From a virus: 41,943 nucleotides of DNA. The translations under genes were made by a program, and so were the position numbers. How positions within the stretch are numbered: the first letter of the stretch is position 1; every line of letters starts with the position of its first letter. The notes beneath the pieces are model-generated. The model was given only the letters and a program-made list of their open reading frames with translations, was not told where the DNA came from and made no database searches. The DNA is taken from the IMG/VR virus record IMGVR_UViG_3300025111_000094, positions 1 to 41,943 of that record. One strand, written 5' to 3'. Of this stretch, positions 18,185 through 25,337 are shown in pieces.

Positions 18185-18697
18185 TTACTTGTTCTCCCGA
18201 AGTGACAATGCCGCGCGCAGTTTCTTGTCCGGCGGCAGGCTGTCAAACTGTTTGCGCATCTCGTCGGCATCAGGCCCGGCCTGAATAAGCCCTTTCCTGG
18301 GCGCAGGCAGCGCTTTGAGTGATGCTTCCACCTGGCGCTGGACCGCTATACCTATCAGCTTCTCGACTTCTTCTTTGCTGATTCCGACCGGTACCGGTGT
18401 GACCGGCAGCGTTTTAAGGATGGTGTGTATCTGAAGCGACAGGTCTCCGGCTTCTCCACCCAGACTGATGAGCTTCTCAAGCAGCGGGAATACGGATGCC
18501 AGGCCGGTATCGGACTTGCAGATCTCGGCGGGCTTCTGGGCCTGCACCTGCGCGACAGTGTCGGCTTTCGGCGGGGCCGCGTCCTGCTTTGCGGCAGGCG
18601 TGACAGCGTCCGGCTTTGGCACGGGCGGTTCAGCTGCCGGTGGCTGCGCCAGCGGGGCCTCCGGCTTGGGGTTCTCTGCGGTCGGTGTTTCTGACAT
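18185..18697 (-). CDS. Nested scaffolding protein from internal start
   Basis: An in-frame ATG at 18697 (Met178 of the protease-scaffold protein) is preceded by a perfect AAGGAGG at 18705-18711 with seven bases between. It lies exactly where the protease domain ends and the Pro/Ala-rich scaffold begins. Translation here would give a 170-residue free scaffold: MSETPTAENPK, a disordered region, then helices near LLEKLISLGGEAGDLSLQI and EEVEKLIGIAVQRQVEASLK. Lambda Nu3 inside gene C is the known example of this design. The site is visible; use of the start is inferred. Confidence 0.7.
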   Translation of the reverse strand: MSETPTAENPKPEAPLAQPPAAEPPVPKPDAVTPAAKQDAAPPKADTVAQVQAQKPAEICKSDTGLASVFPLLEKLISLGGEAGDLSLQIHTILKTLPVTPVPVGISKEEVEKLIGIAVQRQVEASLKALPAPRKGLIQAGPDADEMRKQFDSLPPDKKLRAALSLRENK

Positions 18698-19228
18698 TAC
18701 ATTGCCTCCTTCTACTGCGGGTTCTGCGAGTGCCTTCGAGATATACCAGCCGATGGCTTTCGCCTCCGGGTTGGCGGGGACCGATACAAGCGATACCTCG
18801 ACCAGACTCATGCGGTTGATTACATTCACCATCCGGTCAAGTTCGGGGGAGAACTTGCGTTCCCTGTCCAGGACCTGACCGCGAATGGAAAATTTGTTCA
18901 GGATGCCTTCCTTTATCTTCTGGATGATGTCCGGCTCGGTTTTCGAGATGAGCGCGTCTATCAGGAGGCCGTGCTTATCGAACTCGACCTTTGTCACTTT
19001 CCCTATCGGCAACTCAAGGTCATGGTTCAAAAGGACGGTGGAGTTCTTCAGCAGGTCGAGTACGGATGCCTGCAGCGCCTCCTCGGTTATGATGTCGCCC
19101 TGTAAATCGAAGTCCGTGGTGGCGGCATAGCCGACAATGTGGAACTCACCGGCTTCCTCAGCGAATTTCAGGACCTGAACCGGAAACGTGAAGCCGACTT
19201 TCTCTGCGAGTTTCGTTTGTGTTTTCAT
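18185..19228 (-). CDS. Prohead protease (HK97 type) fused to scaffold domain
   Basis: The product has 347 residues from the ATG at 19228. GGATAACC lies just upstream; a longer frame would begin at a TTG with no site. Residues 1-165 are an HK97/U35-type prohead protease: VGYAATTDFDLQGDI, catalytic His69 in LLNHD, Ser114 in KFSIRGQ, and the family segment SLVEVSLVSVPANPEA. About 178-260 is a Pro/Ala-rich linker, and the C-terminal ~90 residues are helical, as in scaffolding proteins. The protease removes the scaffold during head maturation. A second start inside the gene is described separately. Confidence 0.88.
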   Translation of the reverse strand: MKTQTKLAEKVGFTFPVQVLKFAEEAGEFHIVGYAATTDFDLQGDIITEEALQASVLDLLKNSTVLLNHDLELPIGKVTKVEFDKHGLLIDALISKTEPDIIQKIKEGILNKFSIRGQVLDRERKFSPELDRMVNVINRMSLVEVSLVSVPANPEAKAIGWYISKALAEPAVEGGNVMSETPTAENPKPEAPLAQPPAAEPPVPKPDAVTPAAKQDAAPPKADTVAQVQAQKPAEICKSDTGLASVFPLLEKLISLGGEAGDLSLQIHTILKTLPVTPVPVGISKEEVEKLIGIAVQRQVEASLKALPAPRKGLIQAGPDADEMRKQFDSLPPDKKLRAALSLRENK

Positions 19229-19241
19229 GGTTATCCAAAAC

Positions 19242-19284
19242 AAAAAAGCGTTGCCGATTCCCGGAACTCCGGAATCAACAACGC
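19242..19284 (-). terminator. Intrinsic terminator-like hairpin just before the prohead protease
   Basis: On the minus strand GCGTTGTTGATTCCGG and CCGGGAATCGGCAACGC pair over about 16 bp (two U-G wobbles and one bulged G) around an AGTT loop, followed directly by six T. The hairpin sits between the small 19313-19489 gene and the protease start at 19228, only 14 bases after the T run. With no room for a promoter between them, it may be an attenuator controlling how much transcript reaches the protease, scaffold and capsid genes. Confidence 0.75.
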
Positions 19285-19312
19285 TTCGACTCAGTTCGAC
19301 AGCGCTAGAAAA

Positions 19313-19489
19313 TTATTCTTTCAGACCGTGCATATCCTTTACGAGAACAGTTTCGTGCTTCTTGACGCGCACCAAGTGTCCGTCCTGATAGTGAACTTCA
19401 AGCGTGCCGTAGAAACGCGTGCGCCGGAGCTGCTCTAAGAGCTCCGTGAATTTCAATTCCAGTGCGTCCGGCGTTTGCGTTCCTGGCAT
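19313..19489 (-). CDS. Small DUF2292-like protein
   Basis: The product has 58 residues. The core LLEQLRRTRFYGTLEVHYQDGHLVRVKKHE matches what I remember of the DUF2292 family pattern (helix, then a GxVxIxVxDGxVxxIxxxE beta unit). The function of that family is unknown; members are small and common in bacterial and phage genomes. The gene lies between the methylase and the protease, with the 21-bp repeat at 19520-19540 upstream and a terminator hairpin downstream, so it may be a separately controlled transcript. The ribosome site is weak (TTGAG before ATG). An alternative is that it is only the leader of the capsid transcript. Confidence 0.55.
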   Translation of the reverse strand: MPGTQTPDALELKFTELLEQLRRTRFYGTLEVHYQDGHLVRVKKHETVLVKDMHGLKE

Positions 19490-19519
19490 ATACTCAATTC
19501 TAATGCATAGACTCGTTAT

Positions 19520-19540
19520 AGTCCATAAAGACGTTTAAAC
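19520..19540 (-). promoter_or_regulatory. 21-bp repeated motif, copy B, upstream of capsid block
   Basis: On the minus strand this reads GTTTAAACGTCTTTATGGAC followed by T. It matches the motif at 25041-25061 at 20 of 21 positions. Both copies lie in short intergenic gaps directly upstream of minus-strand gene blocks: this one before the small DUF2292-like gene and the capsid genes, the other before the terminase block. It could be a promoter read by the phage sigma factor, an operator or an RNA processing site. It does not resemble a sigma-70 promoter. Confidence 0.45.
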
Positions 19541-19565
19541 ATCTTACGACGCTTTCCTGCACATA

Positions 19566-20717
19566 TCAGAGCTCCACCACTGGCGTTATCGTAAGTTCCG
19601 TCCCGTCTGCCGTCTCGGGTTCAAGGTCCTTCTTGAGGTACAGATGCACCGGCTTCAGGGGGAAATTGGAAGCCATGAGCTCTGTTACCCATTCCTGATT
19701 GCCGCCAGCACCGCGCATCTGGTTCCTGCGTTTGACGATGTAGACGTTGTATCCCTTGAACACCGACTTCCGTTCGGACGGATAGGAGACTATCCATTTA
19801 GCGTCCAGGCCTTTGAGTGCCTTCAGGAAATCCTCCTCTTTGAACCCGAAGTCGAACAGATTGAACTTGTCGGGATATGGCGGGTCGATGTAAAAGAACG
19901 TATCGGTGCTGTCGTAATCTTTGAGGACCTGCAGATAGTCCTTGTTGCTGACCGCCACATTCTTTAGCCGCGCCTGAGCGCGCTCTATATTGTTGGGGAA
20001 GTCTATCCTGACACCGGCATTGGCTTTATTGAACCCGCCGCCGCGCATCTTGCCGTATGAGGAGCGGGTTAGGTAAAAAGATTTGTAAAACCTGTCCCGG
20101 TCGGTTTCCGGCTTCATGGCTTTGAGCCGCTCGTGGGTATCTTTGAGAATCCTCCACTCGCGTTTTGCCAGCGCGTTCCGGTCCTCGACACTGTGGTCAC
20201 GGATGAATTTGTGCATGAACGCGATCTCGGCGTCTTTATCGTTCAGCGCTTCCTGCGGTGACGGGTCTTTCGCATAAAGCACCGCTGCGCCACCCGCGAA
20301 CGGCTCGACATAAGTACGATGGTGGGGGATGTAGGACGCTATCTTGTGCGCCAGGTACCGTTTGCCGCCGTATGAGCCGAATGCCTGCCGCACGCCTTTT
20401 TCCACAGCCGCTGCCATATCGGCAGGTTCTTCTGCGTCCTGCATCAGGATGGCCAAGGTCTGTTCCTGCAGTGCGTCCTGCATCGTATGCTGAAACCCTC
20501 TGCGGGTCATCTCCTGAAGGACGATGACGTGCAGACTTAACAGGTCCTGCGCGTCCCATACCTCCGTGGCATAGCCTATCTGATGCCCGGCCTGCAGCAT
20601 CGCCCATGCGCGGTGCAGGATGTAATCCATCGACAGTAGCTCTTGGTCCGGGAGATTGGCCGGGTCCGATCTGAACAACTCACCAAAGTCCGCAAGGTCT
20701 ATTTTTACGAGTTTCAT
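19566..20717 (-). CDS. Dam-like N6-adenine DNA methyltransferase with extra N-terminal domain
   Basis: The product has 383 residues. The D12-class methylase begins near residue 112 (FGSYGGKRYLAHKI). VEPFAGG at 137-143 is the AdoMet-binding motif and DPPY at 278-281 the catalytic motif. A ~105-residue N-terminal part is not usual for Dam: it has helices LPDQELLSMDYILHRAWAML and DLLSLHVIVLQEMTRRG, the second like the short HxxlvxEMxRRG element seen in other phage proteins. The gene lies between portal and protease, two bases from the portal stop. It probably methylates phage DNA against restriction or marks it for packaging. The target site is unknown. Confidence 0.82.
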   Translation of the reverse strand: MKLVKIDLADFGELFRSDPANLPDQELLSMDYILHRAWAMLQAGHQIGYATEVWDAQDLLSLHVIVLQEMTRRGFQHTMQDALQEQTLAILMQDAEEPADMAAAVEKGVRQAFGSYGGKRYLAHKIASYIPHHRTYVEPFAGGAAVLYAKDPSPQEALNDKDAEIAFMHKFIRDHSVEDRNALAKREWRILKDTHERLKAMKPETDRDRFYKSFYLTRSSYGKMRGGGFNKANAGVRIDFPNNIERAQARLKNVAVSNKDYLQVLKDYDSTDTFFYIDPPYPDKFNLFDFGFKEEDFLKALKGLDAKWIVSYPSERKSVFKGYNVYIVKRRNQMRGAGGNQEWVTELMASNFPLKPVHLYLKKDLEPETADGTELTITPVVEL

Positions 20718-20718
20718 G

Positions 20719-22680
20719 TTATTTTTCCTCCAATACTGTTACCCACGTGCAGCGGCAATTCGGATGCGCTGGCAGCGTGTCTATCGCTTCTCCTAACGGC
20801 AGCACTTTTCCCAACTTCTCACCTGGCGCGGTTTCTGCGAGGTCCGCGCATTCTTTGCAGGCATCCGAGGCGAGCAGCCACTGGACTTTTTCAACACCGG
20901 CTTGGTTAAGTGCGTCCAGGTTGCCTGCGTTATACGCCCGGTTCGCCTCGGTCCGGGCTATCACCTCGGCCAGGATGTCCTTCCCGATTACACGGCTGCT
21001 GGCTTGCCGGATAACATTCCCTTCGGCATCCAGAATCGGGTTTATCGTAACGGTCTGGCTGCCGACCCATGATTCAATGCGCTGTATGAGTTGCGGGATG
21101 GTTTCATTGTCCCTGATGCCTGCTGATAGTTCCTGTCGGAGTCGGTCAGCCATGCCCATCGCCAGATCTTCGGCCAGCGCGGATGACGCGGAACGGATTT
21201 TATCTACTGCCTCCGGGCTCAAGTTCTCTACCCCGTCAAGCCCGGCTCGCTGTGCCGATATAGACAGGCCTTTCCGCGCGGCTTCAAGGGAGAACCGTTC
21301 TATTGTTTTGGCTATGCCGTCCTTGTCCACCAACTGGAGCATGACTTCCAAATCCGATTCACGCTTGAGGCCGGGCAATCTATCTTTGACGGCGTTGCCG
21401 ATTTCCCGGAAGATGCCTTTTATCGCATCGACGAACTTGTTTTCGAGAGCAACGATTACGCGGGTCGCATTGGCGATGGTCTCCCTGGGATTGAGCGATT
21501 TCTGCATCTCCGGCATCCGGGGTGCGATTATCCGGCGGACTTCATCGGGGGTGAATACGCCGTTCTGGAGGTAAATGTTGAATATCTCCGCCTGTTCTTT
21601 TTCGTCTATGGCGCGTTTATTGAACTGGAACGACCAGTCCTGAATGCCGAACCCCTGCCGGATGATATGCTTGGTCAGTTTATCGGCAACCCGCATCTGG
21701 AATGGCAGTATAGTCTCTTCATAAAAAGTCTGTGTCTGATGGTCGCCCGAGCCAGCGCCGATATTCCCGGTCTCGATAATCGACACTTTGCTGGGGGGAA
21801 CGCCATAGACCGCGAGAATCTCGTTCCTGGTGAATTCACGTAGTTCCAGGAATTCCATGTCCTTCTGCGCGACCGATATCTGTTTGAACTCGATGTCGCC
21901 TTCGAGTACCAGGTCTGAATGAGCCATATCCGGGTTCTTTACCCGTTCGGCCATATAGTCGCGGTTTCGCTCGACCTGCTCGGGTGATGCATCCTTCATG
22001 ATGAACGCGCCCCGTACTTTTGCCCCGTTCAGGAAAAACGCGCGGTTGTATATCTGTGAGTATTTGTCGACCGTGATCGGCAACACCAGTGAGGCCAGCG
22101 GCGAGAGTCCATAGAGTGTCGCGCCTTTACTGCCCAGCTTCAAATGGATTACCTCACGCGGCTCAAAGGTTACTTTTCCGCTCTGGCTGCGCGGCATCTG
22201 AACATATCCCGCTATCTCGCCGTGCTCGTCCGCTATCACACGCATTGAGGTGGGGTCCAGATTCCATAACTCCCGTGGCTTGCCGTCCGCGCCATAGACC
22301 ACCTCAAGGAAAGCGTTCCCGAACACATAAATATCGCGGGCAATATCGTCCAGGATTTCAAGCAGCGTGTCATTGGGGTTGCAGTTGGCGAAGAAGCTCT
22401 GTAGCGTCTCGGCGTTCCGTTGGTCCGCGTTGGTCTTTGAGGGAGATAATGAATACCCTCTCGCGGTAACTGCTTTGCAGATAACGCCGACCACGGCCCG
22501 TACCCAGGAGGTCTGTTCGAACATTTGATTGAAAATCTCGAAGTCGATGTCCGGCGACACGCCTTCGTTCGCAGCGGTAGAGGTTCCGATGTATGAGATT
22601 ACCTGCTTGGAGGATTTTTGGACCTCCGCCTGTATCAGATCGCCGAATAGACTTTTAACTATCTTTTCTTTTAGGCTCAT
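20719..22680 (-). CDS. Portal protein fused to MuF-type head morphogenesis domain
   Basis: The product has 653 residues. Residues ~40-400 read as an HK97-type portal: DIYVFGNAFLEVVYGADG, the VIHLKLGSKGATLYGLSPLA wing/crown element, and the ELREFTRNEILAVYGVPPSK motif. From ~400 there is a helical linker. The last ~120 residues are a MuF/SPP1 gp7-like minor head domain: VIARTEANRAYNAGNLDAL, then a DACKEC site and PAHPNCRCTW. The portal ring threads DNA; MuF domains are thought to be ejected or to help assembly. Making both as one chain is uncommon. The start overlaps the terminase stop by four bases. Confidence 0.88.
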   Translation of the reverse strand: MSLKEKIVKSLFGDLIQAEVQKSSKQVISYIGTSTAANEGVSPDIDFEIFNQMFEQTSWVRAVVGVICKAVTARGYSLSPSKTNADQRNAETLQSFFANCNPNDTLLEILDDIARDIYVFGNAFLEVVYGADGKPRELWNLDPTSMRVIADEHGEIAGYVQMPRSQSGKVTFEPREVIHLKLGSKGATLYGLSPLASLVLPITVDKYSQIYNRAFFLNGAKVRGAFIMKDASPEQVERNRDYMAERVKNPDMAHSDLVLEGDIEFKQISVAQKDMEFLELREFTRNEILAVYGVPPSKVSIIETGNIGAGSGDHQTQTFYEETILPFQMRVADKLTKHIIRQGFGIQDWSFQFNKRAIDEKEQAEIFNIYLQNGVFTPDEVRRIIAPRMPEMQKSLNPRETIANATRVIVALENKFVDAIKGIFREIGNAVKDRLPGLKRESDLEVMLQLVDKDGIAKTIERFSLEAARKGLSISAQRAGLDGVENLSPEAVDKIRSASSALAEDLAMGMADRLRQELSAGIRDNETIPQLIQRIESWVGSQTVTINPILDAEGNVIRQASSRVIGKDILAEVIARTEANRAYNAGNLDALNQAGVEKVQWLLASDACKECADLAETAPGEKLGKVLPLGEAIDTLPAHPNCRCTWVTVLEEK

Positions 22681-24038
22681 AAATCGCTCGCGAAAGTGAT
22701 CCGTGGTTCCGTGCGCTGCATCTCTATGCCCTGGATGGCCAGCCAGAGTGCATCTAGCATGTCATCACTGCCATTGGGAAAGTGCAGAAGTTCCTCTTCT
22801 AGATTGGTCAGCCAGGACAGCCCGCACGGTTTAGGCAGCCGGATAGCGCCGTTCTCGAACAGGGGAGCAAGGCCGCGAATCTTGGCCTGCTTGTCCTCTG
22901 TCGCCACTATGGTCCGTAAAGGCATACGCCGCGTTTCTTCGTCCGTTCTCAGGGACTCCGCAAACGCCGCCTGATAGCCGTTTGACTCGACCGTTATAAT
23001 GCGCGGGTGGTGCATGTGATAGACCCGCTTCGCCGCTTTCAGCTGTTCGTTAAATGGAATCCGGTCGCGGTAGGCATCAATAACGTAAACAGTCCCGGCT
23101 TTGTCCTTGCCTATGACGCAGTAAGCATACCGGGAGCTTCCCTCGCGCCTTGAGATGGCCAGGTCTATCCCTGCGAAGATCGAAAGGTCGGCAGGCAGTT
23201 GGTCATATCTGCCGGAGTCAATCCATGCGGCTTTGAAGTCGGAGCCTTCCTGCCCGCTCGGGTCATTGAGGTAGAGGCAGTTGTATGCTGTGGTGCCGAG
23301 CTGGGCTTTAAGCTTTGCCAGCTTGTAGGGGCTGAATTTCTCGGGGAATAGAATCTGCTGCTTGCCGGATTCGTCAACGTGCTCTGCCGCCAGGTCTATA
23401 ATCTTCCAGTTTGAAAAACCGGGGGTATTCTTTATGAAGCCAGCGATATCCTCGGTGTGCCAGCGCGTCATTACCACGATTATCTGCCCGCCGTCATCCA
23501 GCCGGGGAAGCAGGTCCTTCTGGAACCAGGTTATGACTTTCTGCCGCTGGCTGGGGGTCTGGGTATTCCTGTTGGAGCAGGGGTCATCGATTATTACCAG
23601 GTCCGGATGCTGACTGACCACGGTTCCAAGAACCGAGGCCACCGCGATAGATGGTTCCTTTTTTATCTCGGTCCGGGGTATCTGTATGCGGTCCTCTGTC
23701 CAGGTGTCAGCCGTCAGGTCCCAGTGGCCGTATAGATCGCGGAAGCGCTCATTCTGCGTGATGTGGCCCTTGATTTCCCGCAGGAAGCCCTTGGCGTTAT
23801 CCAAAACCTCGTTTACCAGCAGAATCCGCTTGTTGTTTTCTTCGGTCAGCCGGAACAACGGATAGGTTATGGTGCAGGCGCTGGTTTTGAAGTGGCCGAC
23901 CGGTGCCAGGAGCAGGATTGCCTTCTCCCGCAGCAGAATATCGAACCAGGACAGGTGAAGAGCCGTTAACTGGTTGTAGCCCAGCACCTCTTTTGCGAAA
24001 AAATACAGGTCTTCAAGCCGTTGTTCATGCGTTTTCAT
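22677..24038 (-). CDS. Terminase large subunit
   Basis: The product has 453 residues. The ATPase half has a variant Walker A (APVGHFKTS at 45-53) and Walker B DLVIIDDP ending at Asp151-152, followed by an FQKDLLPRL segment. The RNase H-like nuclease half has Asp292 in AGIDLAIS, Glu351 in TVESNG and Asp426/Asp429 in GSDDMLDAL. It cuts concatemeric DNA and pumps it through the portal. Gln/Phe replace the more usual residues around the P-loop, but the Lys and Thr are kept. The portal gene follows with a four-base overlap. Confidence 0.9.
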   Translation of the reverse strand: MKTHEQRLEDLYFFAKEVLGYNQLTALHLSWFDILLREKAILLLAPVGHFKTSACTITYPLFRLTEENNKRILLVNEVLDNAKGFLREIKGHITQNERFRDLYGHWDLTADTWTEDRIQIPRTEIKKEPSIAVASVLGTVVSQHPDLVIIDDPCSNRNTQTPSQRQKVITWFQKDLLPRLDDGGQIIVVMTRWHTEDIAGFIKNTPGFSNWKIIDLAAEHVDESGKQQILFPEKFSPYKLAKLKAQLGTTAYNCLYLNDPSGQEGSDFKAAWIDSGRYDQLPADLSIFAGIDLAISRREGSSRYAYCVIGKDKAGTVYVIDAYRDRIPFNEQLKAAKRVYHMHHPRIITVESNGYQAAFAESLRTDEETRRMPLRTIVATEDKQAKIRGLAPLFENGAIRLPKPCGLSWLTNLEEELLHFPNGSDDMLDALWLAIQGIEMQRTEPRITFASDL

Positions 24039-24040
24039 GG

Positions 24041-24286
24041 CCTAAAACCTCCGTGCGAAGAAAATGGCCGTTTGTGCGAAAAATGAATAGTCCGTTTTTC
24101 ATAGAGCAGTTTCGTACAAAAAAATTATGTGTGTGTCCCTTTGGAATGTGCGAAATAAATCCATGGGGGGAGCATGCGCGGTTCGGCCCTGAATTTTTAC
24201 GCAAATTTTCCGGGCCACGTTCCGGCGCGTTCCCACGACGAGGATTCATGCGACATAATGTTGCATTATGTCCACTGAATACGGCG
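24041..24286. other. Repeat-bearing gap between terminase genes, candidate packaging site
   Basis: This ~245-bp gap has no well-supported gene although terminase genes usually abut. It holds GTGCGAA at 24053, 24074 and 24148; the first two are 21 bp apart, about two helical turns, and start longer imperfect repeats that both end in CCGTTT. An inverted variant TTCGTAC lies at 24111, and a palindrome at 24252-24272. Clustered repeats beside a terminase small subunit gene are what a pac or cos recognition site looks like. A 91-codon frame also crosses the gap, so coding is not fully excluded. Confidence 0.4.
24252..24272. repeat. Perfect 9-bp inverted repeat with 3-base spacer
   Basis: GACATAATG, TTG, CATTATGTC: perfect arms just downstream of the terminase small subunit stop. 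There is no T run, so it is not a terminator. It suits a dimeric DNA-binding protein, perhaps the small terminase itself, whose N-terminus is a helix-turn-helix. Confidence 0.6.
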
Positions 24287-24838
24287 TTATTTCGCGTCAT
24301 TCGGCTCCTTCTTCTGCCCGCCGGGCTCAGTCTGCGCCTCGATAGCCTCGGGCGCGTCAGATTGTTGGACGGCCTCGCCGCCCAGGCTTTCAGCAGCAGC
24401 TTTTTCTCCTGCTGACTTATCGTGAAGGAATTGTCGGACAGTGATGCGCAGTTCCTCTGACTTCTCAATGACTCTATCCGGTACGGCGTTCTTTCCCGTG
24501 AGCATTCCAAACTGCGCCTGACGGTCAAACAGTTCGCCCAGGACAGTGGTAAGGTCGCGGACGGAGGTGTCTGACAGTTTGCGCTTGATTTCTTTGAGCA
24601 CCAGGAAGATGATGTCCCAGGCCTCGCGTGTGAGGCGGGATTGTATCCTTGCGGCTGTGGGGCTTGGGCCTTGTTTGTCGGGCATGAACCGGGCCGCGTT
24701 ATCAAGCCAGTATTTGACGGTCGATTTCTCGACACCGATCTCGCGCGCGATAGCGCTGAGCCGCGCGCCGCCTTCAAATTTGGTGATGGCGTTCTGGATG
24801 GTCTCATTTGAATGTTTCTGTGGTCCCTTGCGTTTCAT
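24287..24838 (-). CDS. Terminase small subunit, helix-turn-helix type
   Basis: The product has 183 residues. The N-terminal GARLSAIAREIGVEKSTVKY (about 24-43) is a clear helix-turn-helix, as in DNA-recognising small terminases. Residues 60-140 are helical and probably oligomerise; the last ~45 residues are Ala/Glu/Gln-rich and may contact the large subunit. It would bind the packaging site, possibly the repeats in the gap just downstream. It overlaps the preceding small gene by 35 bases, and GGGAGGA lies before its ATG. The alternative, a plain regulator, is less likely next to the large subunit. Confidence 0.75.
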   Translation of the reverse strand: MKRKGPQKHSNETIQNAITKFEGGARLSAIAREIGVEKSTVKYWLDNAARFMPDKQGPSPTAARIQSRLTREAWDIIFLVLKEIKRKLSDTSVRDLTTVLGELFDRQAQFGMLTGKNAVPDRVIEKSEELRITVRQFLHDKSAGEKAAAESLGGEAVQQSDAPEAIEAQTEPGGQKKEPNDAK

Positions 24839-25019
24839 TGTTTAAACAGTCCTCCCAGTCGCGCTTAAGTTCCTTGCGGTATCTTCGCTGCCATTCGCGC
24901 TGATAAATCCTTCCAGACTCTCTGCGCCAGTTGCGTCGGCATTTCGCGTGTACCCGCTGGTTCGCGTAGGTCGGCGTGAATACTTCGTGGCAGTATTTGC
25001 AGGTCTTGTTTTTATACAT
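24804..25019 (-). CDS. Small zinc-finger-like basic protein
   Basis: The product has 71 residues. CKYCHEVF near the start and HAKC about 14 residues later give a C-X2-C...H-X2-C set that could bind one zinc. The rest is strongly basic (RRNWRRESGRIYQREWQRRY) and probably touches nucleic acid. GGAGG lies fourteen bases before the ATG, a long spacing. The copy A 21-bp repeat lies upstream, so this may be the first gene of the packaging-head transcript. It overlaps the small terminase gene. It could be a remnant of an HNH-type nuclease, but no HNH motif is visible. Confidence 0.6.
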   Translation of the reverse strand: MYKNKTCKYCHEVFTPTYANQRVHAKCRRNWRRESGRIYQREWQRRYRKELKRDWEDCLNNETQGTTETFK

Positions 25020-25040
25020 TGTCGTCGCTTTCCTCCTGAA

Positions 25041-25061
25041 AGTCCATAAAGCCGTTTAAAC
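25041..25061 (-). promoter_or_regulatory. 21-bp repeated motif, copy A, upstream of packaging block
   Basis: The minus-strand reading GTTTAAACGGCTTTATGGAC plus T differs from the 19520-19540 copy at one position. It starts three bases after the stop of the 25065-25337 gene and ends about 20 bases before the zinc-finger gene. A second shared element, CG(T/A)CGCTTTCCT in plus-strand reading, lies left of this copy and right of the other. See the paired entry for possible roles. Confidence 0.45.
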
Positions 25062-25064
25062 TGC

Positions 25065-25337
25065 TTATGCGCGCTTATACGGCGGTTTGCATACTCTGCC
25101 GCCGATAATCTTCTTGATAAGATGGATGTTTCTCAGCGCTGTGAAATCCCGCTTGTGCCAATCGAGTAGGGCGAGTTCTTCAAGCAGATAATCCACCAGG
25201 CCAGGATGCTGTTCCTGTGCGGGTTTCAGGGAAGTCGGGTCGGCAATAACAAGAACCCGCTCGCCTTGAGTCCAGGGCAGCGCCATAGCCGCCCAGCCGG
25301 TCCGTGTAATCCTATCGCGCATATAGGCGGTCAGCAT
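25065..25337 (-). CDS. Small phage protein, unknown
   Basis: The product has 90 residues, overlapping the nuclease stop by seven bases and with AAGGCGG upstream, so it is probably real and co-translated. It has a VLVIADPTSLKP strand-turn near residue 30 and two amphipathic helices (LVDYLLEELALLDWH and FTALRNIHLIKKIIGG). There is no signal peptide or catalytic motif. It sits at the end of the replication block, before the packaging genes, and might be a regulator or a nuclease partner. I recognise no family. Confidence 0.5.
   Translation of the reverse strand: MLTAYMRDRITRTGWAAMALPWTQGERVLVIADPTSLKPAQEQHPGLVDYLLEELALLDWHKRDFTALRNIHLIKKIIGGRVCKPPYKRA

Noticed and set aside
24025-24807. A long minus-strand frame over the small terminase gene and the following gap; its last 91 codons start at 24300 after an AAGGAG site and reach the large terminase start.
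   Set aside because: Most of it lies in another frame of the small terminase gene. The 91-codon end is rich in Arg, Asn and His with repeats caused by the GTGCGAA DNA motif, which looks like translated non-coding sequence. Kept only as an alternative for the gap.
25020-25055. Short upstream frames starting ATG GAC after both copies of the 21-bp motif, as leader peptides.
   Set aside because: They share only the first two codons given by the motif itself; lengths and sequences differ.
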